Source: Pseudomonas fluorescens
Lineage (GTDB): Bacteria; Pseudomonadota; Gammaproteobacteria; Pseudomonadales; Pseudomonadaceae
Length of the DNA stretch: 64,000 nucleotides
NCBI RefSeq assembly: GCF_000802965.1
Contig: NZ_JSAK01000022.1
Span: 62,001 to 126,000, forward strand
Direction: 5' to 3'
Numbering within the stretch: position 1 is the first letter of the stretch; each line of letters begins with the position of its first letter. The position numbers and the translations under genes were made by a program. The notes beneath the pieces were generated by a model. That model had not been told where the DNA came from. It made no database searches and saw only the letters and a list, made by a program, of their open reading frames with translations. This document shows, piece after piece, positions 41,908-50,488 of this stretch.

Positions 41908-43650
41908 TTAAATCCGGTCATTCGCTTTGGCGACACGTTCGGCGAAGTCTTTGGCATTGATCTCGCCAATCACCCGCACATCAGCGCGTTCGACGCCGTC
42001 CTTGCCAAAAAACATCAAGGCTGGCGGACCGAACAGCTTGTAGCGGTCGAGCAGGGCGCGTTGTTCGGCGTTGCTGGCGGTGATGTCGAAGCGGACCAGC
42101 CGATAGCCCTTGAGGCGTTCGACGACGATCGCATCGTCGAGCACTTCGCGTTCGATGACTTTGCAGCTGATGCACCAGTCGGCGTACCAGTCGAGCAGCA
42201 GCGGGGTGCCCGACGCCCGTGCTTCGGCGAGCACGCGGTCGAGGTCTGCCGGGGTGTCGATGGTTTGCCAGGCACTGATGTTTTGCGCTGGTACGTTGCT
42301 TTCCACGATGCGCGGCTGGCCGATCGGGTTGAACGGATCGGTCTGGCCACTGAATGCGCCGTACCAACAGGCCAGCGCATAAAACAGCAGGAACATCCCG
42401 AGCAGCTGGCCGAGACGTTTTCTCGGCGGTTTGTAGACGAATTCCAGCGCACCGAGGAACAAACCGACGCCGCCGGCCAGCAAGCCGATCAGCAACAGAG
42501 TGATCTGCCCTGGCATGACTCGACTGAGCAGCGCGATCGCCAGCCCCAGCAACAACACGCCAATCGCGTTTTTCACGTAGATCAGCCACGGGCCGCTTTT
42601 CGGCAACCAGGCAGCGCCGCCCGTGGCGACAAGCAACAATGGCGCCCCCATGCCGAGGCCGAGCATGAACAGTTTCAAGCCGCCGCCCAAGGCATCGCCG
42701 CTGGCGCTGATATACAGCAGCGCACCGGCCAGCGGTGCCGAGACGCAAGGCGAAACCAGCAGGCTCGACACCACACCCAGCACCGCCGCGCCCCACAGCG
42801 AACCGCCTTCGGTACGCCCGGCAATGCGGTCCAGTCGACTGCTGATCGCCTGCGGCAATTTGAGTTCGAAAACACCGAACATCGCCAAGGCAAACAGCGC
42901 AAAAAACATCGCGAACGGCACCAGCACCCAGGCCGATTGCAGCCGCGCCTGCAGATTGAGCTGAGCGCCGAACATCCCCATCAGTGCGCCGAGCAATGCA
43001 AAGCAGATAGCCATCGGCAGTACATAGGCCAAAGAAAGATTGAATCCGCGCCACCCACCGACCTGGCCGCGGAGCACCACACCGGAAAGGATCGGCAACA
43101 TCGGCAGCACGCACGGGGTAAAGGTCAGGCCAAGGCCCGCGAGGAAAAACAGCGCCAGTTCACGCCAGCCCCAATCATGGCTTGTCGTTGCGCCGTCGCC
43201 ATCGATGCTCAGGCGCTCGGTTTCCGGTGGATAGCACAAGCCTTTGTCGGCGCAGCCCTGATAGGTCACGGCCAGGGTGAACGGACGTTGATCGGTGCGG
43301 GGCAGTTCTACGTCGAGAATGCCGTGATAGACCTCGACATCGCCGAAGTATTCATCGTGCTTTTTTTGTCCGTCAGGCAATTGCGCGGTGCCGAGGGCGA
43401 CATCGGCTGGATCGGCGCGGAACTGAAAGCGATGGCGGTAGAGGTAGTAACCTTCGGTGGCGACAAAGCGCAGTTTGATCGATTGCGGCGTGCTTTCTAC
43501 GAGTCTCAACTGAAAGGCTTCGCGCACCGGCAGGAAGTCGGCGCTGTTGTTGATCGAGCCCAGGGTCGAACTGGGGCGACTCTCCAGCAACCCGGCGGCG
43601 GTGGCCGGCAGGGCGAGAAATAAAAGCAGCAGGCAAAGCAAACGGCGCAT
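41908..43650 (-). CDS. dsbD: Thiol:disulfide interchange protein DsbD
   Basis: Carries electrons from thioredoxin across the inner membrane to periplasmic DsbC/DsbG and c-type cytochrome maturation. 580 residues from MRRLLCLLLLFLALPATAAG (ATG 43650; the longer open frame is REP-derived). The alpha domain has CADKGLCYPP, the eight-TM beta domain has LTFTPCVLPMLPILSGV and LVSPCVSAPLAGALLYI, and the gamma thioredoxin domain has DWYADWCISCKVIERE. All six redox cysteines are present. Confidence 0.97.
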   Translation of the reverse strand: MRRLLCLLLLFLALPATAAGLLESRPSSTLGSINNSADFLPVREAFQLRLVESTPQSIKLRFVATEGYYLYRHRFQFRADPADVALGTAQLPDGQKKHDEYFGDVEVYHGILDVELPRTDQRPFTLAVTYQGCADKGLCYPPETERLSIDGDGATTSHDWGWRELALFFLAGLGLTFTPCVLPMLPILSGVVLRGQVGGWRGFNLSLAYVLPMAICFALLGALMGMFGAQLNLQARLQSAWVLVPFAMFFALFALAMFGVFELKLPQAISSRLDRIAGRTEGGSLWGAAVLGVVSSLLVSPCVSAPLAGALLYISASGDALGGGLKLFMLGLGMGAPLLLVATGGAAWLPKSGPWLIYVKNAIGVLLLGLAIALLSRVMPGQITLLLIGLLAGGVGLFLGALEFVYKPPRKRLGQLLGMFLLFYALACWYGAFSGQTDPFNPIGQPRIVESNVPAQNISAWQTIDTPADLDRVLAEARASGTPLLLDWYADWCISCKVIEREVLDDAIVVERLKGYRLVRFDITASNAEQRALLDRYKLFGPPALMFFGKDGVERADVRVIGEINAKDFAERVAKANDRI

Positions 43651-43702
43651 GACGATCTCGCGTATCGATAATGCGGGCATGATAGCTGACAGTGCTTGAC
43701 GC

Positions 43703-43802
43703 CGCCCCTGCAGGAGCAGCCGAAGGCTGCGATCTTTTGATCTTGATCTTTTAAAATCAAAGTCAAAAGATCGCAGCCTTCGGCAGCTCCTACAGGGGCG
43801 GC
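43703..43802. repeat. REP-like palindrome, GGCTGCGATCTTTTGATC class
   Basis: GCCGCCCCTG...GCTGCGATCTTTTGATC with its complement ending CAGGGGCGGC. It fills the gap between ctpL and dsbD and may act as the ctpL terminator. Confidence 0.88.
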
Positions 43803-43804
43803 GT

Positions 43805-45751
43805 TTAGACGCGGAAGGCCTGGACGGCGGTGTGCAGGCGCCCGCCGAGGACCAAAAGGTTCTCCCCTTGCTCACGCCCTTCACCAATACGCAGCAAGTT
43901 ATCCCCGCCCAGCTGGTGAATCCGCTCACTGTGATCGCGGATCTCACTGACAGCACCGCTCTGCTGGGCGGTGACATCGGCGATGCGCACCGCCGTGTCG
44001 GAAATGGTCTGGATCGCCCCGACGATTTTATCCAGCGCACCGTCAGCCGCTTGCGCCTGATTGGCGGTGGCTTCGGCATGTTCGACCTGCGCGCGCATGC
44101 CTTCGACCGATTGCCGTGCGGCGGTTTGCAGGCCGGCGATCAACGTCTGGATCTCGGCGGTGGCCCCGGCGGTGCGTTGCGCCAGTGAGCGCACTTCTTC
44201 GGCCACCACGGCAAAACCACGGCCCATTTCCCCGGCCCGGGCCGCTTCGATGGCGGCGTTCAAGGCCAGCAAGTTGGTCTGATCGGCAATCGAACGGATC
44301 ACGGTCAACACGCCGCCGATGGTGGCGGACTCTTCGGCGAGGTGTTCGATCATCTGCGCATTGCCTTGGACTTCCCCCACCAGCGCATGCAGGCCGGTGA
44401 GGCTCAGGCCGATGACTTTTTGCCCATGCTCCACTGCCAGCCCGGCATGGCGGCTGGCGTCGGCGGCCTGGCTGGCGTCGCCGGCGACTTGCTGGATGGT
44501 TGCTTCCAGTTCACCGAGGGAATCGCGGATCAGCGCGGTGTCGCCGGCCTGATGCTCGGCACCGCTGTGCAGGTCGTTGCTCAAATCAGCGAGGGTTCGG
44601 CTGCTGCCGGCGACCTGTTCGGCATTGAGGCGAATGGTCCCCACCAAGTCCACCAGATAAGCCCGCAGGCGATTGAGCGAGGCCTGGATGTCGTGCAGTT
44701 CACGATTGGTCTTGCCCAATTCAATGTCCCGGCTGAAGTCGCCTTCGGCCCAGGTCGAGAGGGCCGGCGCCAGATTGGTCAGCGTCCGCGCCAGGCGACG
44801 TTGCAGTGTGTCGATGAGCAAGGCGATCAGCAAAATCAGGCCGATCATCACACCCTGCATCAGCCGCACTTCGCTCTGGATCTGGCCGTGCTGGGCTCGC
44901 ACTACCGGTTCCAGGCCGGCGATAGCCTGCTGCACAGCGGCGATTTTCAGGTGAGTCGCGGCGCTGAGATCGGTACGCTTCTGGATTTGCTCGCGAGTGC
45001 GCGCCAGTTCCGCCGGGTAACGGGTGAGCAGGCTGTTCAGTTCTCGCTTGAGACCGACGCCGGCATCTTCGGCGACGTTCTTTTCGGTGTTCTCCAGGCC
45101 CATCATCGCGGCGAAGTCATCGGTGTTCGATTCGTTGCTGGCGACCACGCCGAGCAACGGCAGGGCGTCCAACTGTCCGGCTTGGGTGCGGATGTTAGCG
45201 ACTTCGCGCTCGACATCGGCAGCCAGTTCGCTGCGACCGCTGCTGACCAGTTTGTCCCGGGCCAGCGACAGTTTGCCCAGATGCTGGGCGGCGGCGAGCA
45301 ACGGTGTCAGGTACGCCGGGTTGCCGCTGACGTATTGGCTGAGTTGATCAAGACTGGCGCCCAGTTCCCGTTCGGCTTGCAGCAACAAGGCTTGCGGATC
45401 GCCTGCCAGTTTGCCGGCAGCCAGCAGGTCGGTTTTACTGAATTGGTCGAGGTTCGACAGGCTCGGGCGCAAGGTTTCGGCCAGTGCCGGCGGCAGTTCA
45501 CCGAGTTCTTTTTGCAGGCTGTCGATGCCTTGGCTGGCGCTGCTCAGGCGCAGGGCGTCGCCGCTGGCGAGGTAATCCCCGATGTTGCGCGCCACTTCAT
45601 TTTGAAACTGCTGGGACAGGCCCAGGTAACGCTCCATTAATAAATAGGGGCGTTCGAGGGCCTTTTGCGACCACCAAAGTGTCGCGCCAAGGGCCACGCA
45701 CACGGCGACTAAAAGGAGGGTGTTGAGATTGGTCAGCAGCTTAAGGCGCAT
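43805..45751 (-). CDS. ctpL: Methyl-accepting chemotaxis protein, CtpL-like
   Basis: 648-residue chemoreceptor. TM1 about 9-28, a large periplasmic helical region about 30-295, TM2 about 297-317, HAMP-like segment, then the cytoplasmic signalling domain with the hairpin tip QTNLLALNAAIEAARAGEMG. Location between dsbD and gcbA matches CtpL (PA4844), a receptor linked to phosphate taxis; ligand identity here is inference. Length and architecture agree. Confidence 0.85.
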   Translation of the reverse strand: MRLKLLTNLNTLLLVAVCVALGATLWWSQKALERPYLLMERYLGLSQQFQNEVARNIGDYLASGDALRLSSASQGIDSLQKELGELPPALAETLRPSLSNLDQFSKTDLLAAGKLAGDPQALLLQAERELGASLDQLSQYVSGNPAYLTPLLAAAQHLGKLSLARDKLVSSGRSELAADVEREVANIRTQAGQLDALPLLGVVASNESNTDDFAAMMGLENTEKNVAEDAGVGLKRELNSLLTRYPAELARTREQIQKRTDLSAATHLKIAAVQQAIAGLEPVVRAQHGQIQSEVRLMQGVMIGLILLIALLIDTLQRRLARTLTNLAPALSTWAEGDFSRDIELGKTNRELHDIQASLNRLRAYLVDLVGTIRLNAEQVAGSSRTLADLSNDLHSGAEHQAGDTALIRDSLGELEATIQQVAGDASQAADASRHAGLAVEHGQKVIGLSLTGLHALVGEVQGNAQMIEHLAEESATIGGVLTVIRSIADQTNLLALNAAIEAARAGEMGRGFAVVAEEVRSLAQRTAGATAEIQTLIAGLQTAARQSVEGMRAQVEHAEATANQAQAADGALDKIVGAIQTISDTAVRIADVTAQQSGAVSEIRDHSERIHQLGGDNLLRIGEGREQGENLLVLGGRLHTAVQAFRV

Positions 45752-45802
45752 TGCGGTCTACCAACGGCAGAATGGTAAGCGCCTGAAGTTATTGCGTTTC
45801 TA

Positions 45803-47473
45803 TTACAGCGTTATGACGGAATGGGTCGTTTGCGATGAAAAAGTGGCACTTTGCTTTGATGCTCGCTCGGCCTGTACCCGATTGCGCCCGGCATCTTTTG
45901 CCCGATACAGCGCTTCGTCTGCCTGACTGGCCATTAACAGGCTGTCGGAGTTTTCGCTCATTTCCACCACGCCGGCGCTGAAGGTGCACCACAAATCCTG
46001 CGGCTGGGCAGGGTAGTGAATCTCGGCAAAACGCTGACGGATTTCATCCAGCACGGCGTAGGCCGCTTCGAGATCCGTGTCGGGCATGACGATGGCGAAC
46101 TCTTCGCCGCCGTATCGGCCAATGAAGTCGGTCTTGCGTAACCGTTGCTTGAGAAACAGTGCCAGGCTCTTGATCACCCGGTCGCCCATGGGGTGGCCGT
46201 GGCTGTCGTTGACCCGTTTGAAGTGGTCGATGTCGAGCATCGCAAAGCTCAGTGGCTTGCTCTCGCGGCGGGCGCGGAACGAGCAGTCTTCGAGCAATTG
46301 CAGAATGTGGGTGTGGTTGTACAAGCCGGTGAGGCTGTCACGGACCATGCGCGCTTTCAGGTTGCGCGCCCGCGCCGCGCGGTTGCGCACGGTGGTGATC
46401 AGGTGCCGGGGCTTGATCGGTTTGGTCAGGAAGTCGTCGCCGCCCTCGCTCATGGCGTCGAGCTGCTTGTCCAGGTCATCTTCGGCCGACAGGTAAATGA
46501 TCGGCACGCTGACGTAGCGGTCGTTGTGCCGGATCACCTTGGCCAGTTCCGTACCGGTGCAGGCTGGCATGTACATGTCGAGGATGATCAGGTCCGGCTG
46601 GAAATCCGCCAGCTCGGCCATGGCCTGGATCGGCTCGATCAACGTGCGCGTGACGATGCCCGCACTATTAAGCAGGCGCTCAGTGTGCAAGGCCTGGGCG
46701 CGGGAGTCGTCGATGATCAGCACTTTATAAGGTTCGTACTGGGCGACGCAGGTCAGGACTTCGATTTTCTCCAGCAGGCTCGACGCTTCGAGGGTTCCGG
46801 TGAGGAACTCCTGGCCGCCGGCGCGCACGGCGGCGAGTCGGGTCGGGGTGTCGGTTTCGTGCAGGCTGAAAAACAGCAGCGGCAATTGATGATCGAGGCC
46901 TTCCTGGGCTTCGGCGGCCAGTTTCAGGCCGACGCCGGGACCGCTGAAGTCGACGTCCATGACGATGGCCGCGGGCAGGCGTTCGATCATCGAGGAGCGA
47001 AACGCGGCCACGCTGTCCAGAGACTGGGCGCTGAGCCCGAAGAATTCCAGTTGTTTGGCCAGGCGCTCGCCACGGTCGTGGTCCTGCAGCATCACGTAGA
47101 TCGGCTTGCGCAGGGGCGGAAGGAGGGTCTGGTCGAGCTGGTCGCCATGCCTCAGGCCTGTTCGTGACAGACGCTGCATCAGGCGATTGAGGTCAGTGAT
47201 CAGGTCGCTGCTCAGGCGGCCACGATTGGCCTCGACAGCTTCCAGCGACTGCCCGATGTAGTGGGCCAGTTGCACGTGTTCCGGTTGTTCGAATCGTTCG
47301 GCGAAACGCAGCAGGCGCAGGTTGGCCTCGCTCAATTCCGCCAACTCAGTGGTCGACCACTCACTGCGTTGCAGGCGCTGCCATATCTCAAGTATCTGAC
47401 GTGCCTGATGAATTACCCGCTGGGCAAAGTGGTGCTTGAGGCGCTCGCGGCTGGGATCTTCTGGCTCGGTCAT
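45803..47473 (-). CDS. gcbA: Diguanylate cyclase GcbA
   Basis: 556-residue response-regulator cyclase making c-di-GMP. An N-terminal helical region (1-125), a first receiver-like domain (YVMLQDHDRGERLAKQLEFF; AIVMDVDFSGPGVGL), a second receiver (VLIIDDSRAQALHTERLLNS; DLIILDMYMPACTG), then GGDEF with GRYGGEEFAIVMPD; the inhibitory I-site RKTD stands five residues before GGEEF. GcbA promotes attachment in P. fluorescens and affects dispersal in P. aeruginosa. It precedes ctpL by 51 bases on the same strand. Confidence 0.92.
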   Translation of the reverse strand: MTEPEDPSRERLKHHFAQRVIHQARQILEIWQRLQRSEWSTTELAELSEANLRLLRFAERFEQPEHVQLAHYIGQSLEAVEANRGRLSSDLITDLNRLMQRLSRTGLRHGDQLDQTLLPPLRKPIYVMLQDHDRGERLAKQLEFFGLSAQSLDSVAAFRSSMIERLPAAIVMDVDFSGPGVGLKLAAEAQEGLDHQLPLLFFSLHETDTPTRLAAVRAGGQEFLTGTLEASSLLEKIEVLTCVAQYEPYKVLIIDDSRAQALHTERLLNSAGIVTRTLIEPIQAMAELADFQPDLIILDMYMPACTGTELAKVIRHNDRYVSVPIIYLSAEDDLDKQLDAMSEGGDDFLTKPIKPRHLITTVRNRAARARNLKARMVRDSLTGLYNHTHILQLLEDCSFRARRESKPLSFAMLDIDHFKRVNDSHGHPMGDRVIKSLALFLKQRLRKTDFIGRYGGEEFAIVMPDTDLEAAYAVLDEIRQRFAEIHYPAQPQDLWCTFSAGVVEMSENSDSLLMASQADEALYRAKDAGRNRVQAERASKQSATFSSQTTHSVITL

Positions 47474-47993
47474 ATCCTGACTACTAGTTAGGGGGCGCGC
47501 TGAGGTCGAGTGGTGGCTCTATGCTAGCACCTCTTTCCGGTTACATGAGAGCTGTACGTCAATAATCTGCAAAGCGAGCGCATTCAGTTTGTGACTGATT
47601 GGTCTGGTTTGGCCTTTAAAGTCGGGGTGTGGGGGGGAAGATCCCCATTCACGGTGCTTGCCGAAAGCGGTGTGGTGATTCGCCAGTTGCAGGTTAATTT
47701 CAGGTGCTCAGGGCTAAGGGATTCCCTGATGCCGCACCGCAACATCTGTAGGAGCCGGCTTGCTGGCGATGGGGGCTTTGCGTTTAACCCGTCCATTTGC
47801 ACTATCGTTTACGACCATCGCAGCGAGCCGGCTCCTACAGATCCCATGGTTCTCGCCTAATGCGTGAAACCCCTTTTTTGCCCGCTGGCGTGGTAATTTT
47901 CCGTATCTACGGAACGGCGGGTGCCGGGCAAAGGCACGTTGTTGTATGGTTGTGGTCGAACCGTTGAACTCAAGTGATTGAAAGGATATCGCC
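47474..47993. other. Intergenic region with REP element
   Basis: 520 bases between the divergent gcbA and the DUF2333 gene. I see no convincing gene; it holds a REP palindrome (47746-47840) and a short hairpin CCGTATC-TACGG near 47900. Promoters for both genes should be here. Confidence 0.7.
47746..47840. repeat. REP-type palindrome
   Basis: Arms CTGTAGGAGCCGGCTTGCTG and CAGCGAGCCGGCTCCTACAG, imperfect. Confidence 0.85.
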
Positions 47994-49061
47994 ATGCTGG
48001 ACTGGAAGAACCGCGCCGGTAGCGCGCCTGAACGTGCCGCTGAACCGAAATCGGCTACCCGCAGTTATCTGGGCGGCCTGTTTTTCAGCCGGGCGCTGGC
48101 CACGCTGATTGGCTTCTACCTGCTGGTGACGATTGCTCTGGGTTGGTACTGGAGCGACGAACCGTCGCTGTTTCCGGTGCAACAGAATGCGCAAATGGCC
48201 GCCGAACGGGACGGCAAGCAAATGGTGATCGGCTACACGACGGTGGAAACCCTGAAGACCGTCGCCGGTACCCTGCTGAACAAACCGGGCGGCTACATTT
48301 CCAACGACCGCTTGCCGCCAGGTCTGTGGATGGACAACATGCCGAGCTGGGAATATGGCGTGCTGGTGCAGGTGCGCGATTTGAGCCGTGCGCTGCGCAA
48401 AGACTTCGCCCGCTCGCAATCCCAGTCCACCGAAGACGCCGATCTGGCCAAGGCCGAACCGCGCTTCAACTTCGATAACAAGAGCTGGGTGCTGCCGTCC
48501 AGCGAGTCCGAATTCCAGGAAGGCATCAACTCCCTGACCCGCTATCAGACCCGTCTGTCCGATCCGAACCAGAAGAGCGCGCTGTTCTATGCCCGCGCCG
48601 ACAACCTGAACAACTGGCTGGGTGACGTCGGGACGCGTCTCGGTTCGCTGTCGCAACGACTGTCGGCCAGCGTTGGCCGGGTCAAGCTCAACACCGCACT
48701 GAAAACCGAAGTCGTGGCGCCGGGGCAGGTGCCGCAGGTTGACGAAGAAATCGTCGAAACCCCATGGATGCAGATCGACAACGTGTTTTACGAAGCGCGC
48801 GGCCAGGCCTGGGCCTTGTCCCACCTGCTGCGCGCCATCGAAGTGGACTTCGCCGATGTGCTGGCCAAGAAGAACGCTACGGTCAGCGTGCGCCAGATCA
48901 TTCGTGAACTGGAAGCGTCGCAGGAAGCGGTATGGAGCCCGATGATCCTCAATGGCAGCGGTTTCGGCGTGCTGGCCAACCACTCGCTGGTCATGGCCAA
49001 CTACATCTCCCGGGCCAACGCCGCGGTGATCGACCTGCGTCAACTGCTGAATCAGGGCTGA
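47994..49061 (+). CDS. DUF2333 family protein
   Basis: 355-residue protein with one N-terminal TM segment (ALATLIGFYLLVTIALGWYW, about 30-52) and a periplasmic remainder that is largely helical. Matches the DUF2333 family (PA4842 position). Conserved WMDNMPSWEYGVLVQVRDLS and WMQIDNVFYEARGQAWALSH. Function unknown. The Nudix gene starts 3 bases after it ends, so the two are cotranscribed. Confidence 0.9.
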   Translation: MLDWKNRAGSAPERAAEPKSATRSYLGGLFFSRALATLIGFYLLVTIALGWYWSDEPSLFPVQQNAQMAAERDGKQMVIGYTTVETLKTVAGTLLNKPGGYISNDRLPPGLWMDNMPSWEYGVLVQVRDLSRALRKDFARSQSQSTEDADLAKAEPRFNFDNKSWVLPSSESEFQEGINSLTRYQTRLSDPNQKSALFYARADNLNNWLGDVGTRLGSLSQRLSASVGRVKLNTALKTEVVAPGQVPQVDEEIVETPWMQIDNVFYEARGQAWALSHLLRAIEVDFADVLAKKNATVSVRQIIRELEASQEAVWSPMILNGSGFGVLANHSLVMANYISRANAAVIDLRQLLNQG

Positions 49062-49064
49062 GTC

Positions 49065-49622
49065 ATGGTCGATAGCGCCAAAGAGGCTGCCCACCGGGCG
49101 GCCTCGGATGCCGAACAGATCGCCTGGGTCGACGAGCAGGACAACCTGCTCGGCGCCCTGGTCCGTTCCGACCTGCGGGAGCGCGGGCTGATCGGGCGCG
49201 GTACCTACATTATGTTGTTCAACTCTGCTGGTGAGCTGTGCGTGCACCGGCGCACCCTGAGCAAGGCTATTTATCCGGGGTATTGGGACGTGGCGGCGGG
49301 CGGCATGGTGCTCGCCACCGAAACCTACGCCGAGTCGGCGGCCCGGGAGCTGGAAGAGGAGCTGGGCGTGAGCGGCGTGGAGTTGGCCGTACATGATCAC
49401 TTTTTCTTTGAGGACACGGGCAATCGGCTTTGGTGTTCGGCGTTTTCGGCGGTGTGGGACGGTCCATTGATCCTGCAGCCGGAGGAGGTGCTGGAAGCGC
49501 GTTTTATACCGATCGATGAAGTGCTTCGGGAAATCGAGGAAAAGCCTTACTGCCCGGACTCTCTGGCAGCGTTGAAGCGCTATCTTCGGACTCGGGGCGA
49601 AGACGTCGCAAAAGCGCTATAA
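49065..49622 (+). CDS. Nudix hydrolase
   Basis: 185-residue protein with a complete Nudix box: GGMVLATETYAESAARELEEELGV spans G-x5-E-x7-RE-x2-EE-x-G (about residues 80-103). Such enzymes hydrolyse nucleoside diphosphates linked to another group; the substrate is not readable. Resembles the YfcD subgroup (RGTYIMLFNSAGELCVHRRT). Closed by a strong terminator. Confidence 0.9.
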   Translation: MVDSAKEAAHRAASDAEQIAWVDEQDNLLGALVRSDLRERGLIGRGTYIMLFNSAGELCVHRRTLSKAIYPGYWDVAAGGMVLATETYAESAARELEEELGVSGVELAVHDHFFFEDTGNRLWCSAFSAVWDGPLILQPEEVLEARFIPIDEVLREIEEKPYCPDSLAALKRYLRTRGEDVAKAL

Positions 49623-49627
49623 ATTGG

Positions 49628-49658
49628 CGCCGATTGGCTCTTAGCAATCGGCGTTTTT
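49628..49658 (+). terminator. Terminator after Nudix gene
   Basis: Stem CGCCGATTG / CAATCGGCG, 8-base loop, then TTTTT. Confidence 0.92.
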
Positions 49659-49703
49659 GCCGTTACACTGCGCGACCTTTTCAAGCTGGACCGGTATGGC
49701 TTC

Positions 49704-49791
49704 CTGTAGGAGCTGCCGCAGGCTGCGATCTTTTGATGTTGTTTTTGAAGATCAAAAGATCGCAGCCTCGTTGCAATCGTCAGCTCCTACA
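49704..49791. repeat. REP-like palindrome, GGCTGCGATCTTTTGATC class
   Basis: Arms CTGTAGGAGCTG and CAGCTCCTAC with GGCTGCGATCTTTTGAT and its complement inside. Confidence 0.88.
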
Positions 49792-49898
49792 AAGAGCCGT
49801 ACCGTTTCAGTAGCGCTGCCCCTGCCTGAGTGGGGCTTCGCGGTCGATAGCCTTCCCAAGTGCTGCGACCAGTCTTTGTCCTCCCAAGAGGATTGCCG

Positions 49899-50270
49899 GT
49901 GGCCAAAAAAGCCGCATCCTTCGCCGCCCTTGGTGGCCTGGTATTTTCCACCGACGCAGGTCGTCATTGCCCGGATTGCAGTAAACCGGTGGACGCTTGC
50001 ATCTGCAAACAGACCGTAATCCCTGAAGGCGACGGCATCGCTCGCGTGCGTCGCGAAAGCAAGGGCCGTGGCGGCAAGACGGTGACCACCATCACCGGCG
50101 TGCCGTTGGCCGAAGACGCGCTCAAGGAGCTGGCGACCACGTTGAAGAAACGCTGTGGCACCGGTGGAGCGTTGAAAGACGGGATCATTGAAATCCAGGG
50201 CGATCATGTCGAGCTACTCTTGGCCGAGTTGATCAAGCATGGTTTCAAAGCAAAGAAGTCCGGCGGCTAG
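49899..50270 (+). CDS. yciH: YciH/SUI1-family translation initiation factor-like protein
   Basis: 123-residue homologue of eIF1/SUI1. The C-terminal SUI1 domain has ESKGRGGKTVTTITGVPL and KKRCGTGGALKDGIIEIQGD. An N-terminal Cys cluster, HCPDCSKPVDACIC, looks like a zinc knuckle. The start is GTG at 49899 with AAGAGGA six bases upstream. YciH affects start-codon fidelity in E. coli in vitro. Confidence 0.92.
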   Translation: MAKKAASFAALGGLVFSTDAGRHCPDCSKPVDACICKQTVIPEGDGIARVRRESKGRGGKTVTTITGVPLAEDALKELATTLKKRCGTGGALKDGIIEIQGDHVELLLAELIKHGFKAKKSGG

Positions 50271-50274
50271 CAGC

Positions 50275-50351
50275 CTCTGTGAAAACCACCCGCGGCATGA
50301 TCCAGCCTGATTGCCTTCAGGTCTGGCGTCGTCACCATGGTTTTCACAGAG
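50275..50351. repeat. Long-spaced inverted repeat after yciH
   Basis: CTCTGTGAAAACCA (50275-50288) and its exact complement (50338-50351) separated by 49 bases, beginning five bases after the yciH stop. It could act as a transcript end or 3' stabiliser; no T-run follows. Confidence 0.75.
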
Positions 50352-50488
50352 CCTGTTCATGACCGGTTTCTAAACTCACTGCGGTCGGCGAGGTCTATCC
50401 CCTCGTTGACGAACCGTCATTTTCATTCTTTAGACTGCGCCGGCCTGCTACCAGGCGACGCACTATGACTTCTTTATAGGGGACTTCG

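Noticed and set aside
47591..47860. An 89-codon plus-strand frame between gcbA and the DUF2333 gene
   Set aside because: Most of it lies in a REP element and no RBS or family feature is seen.
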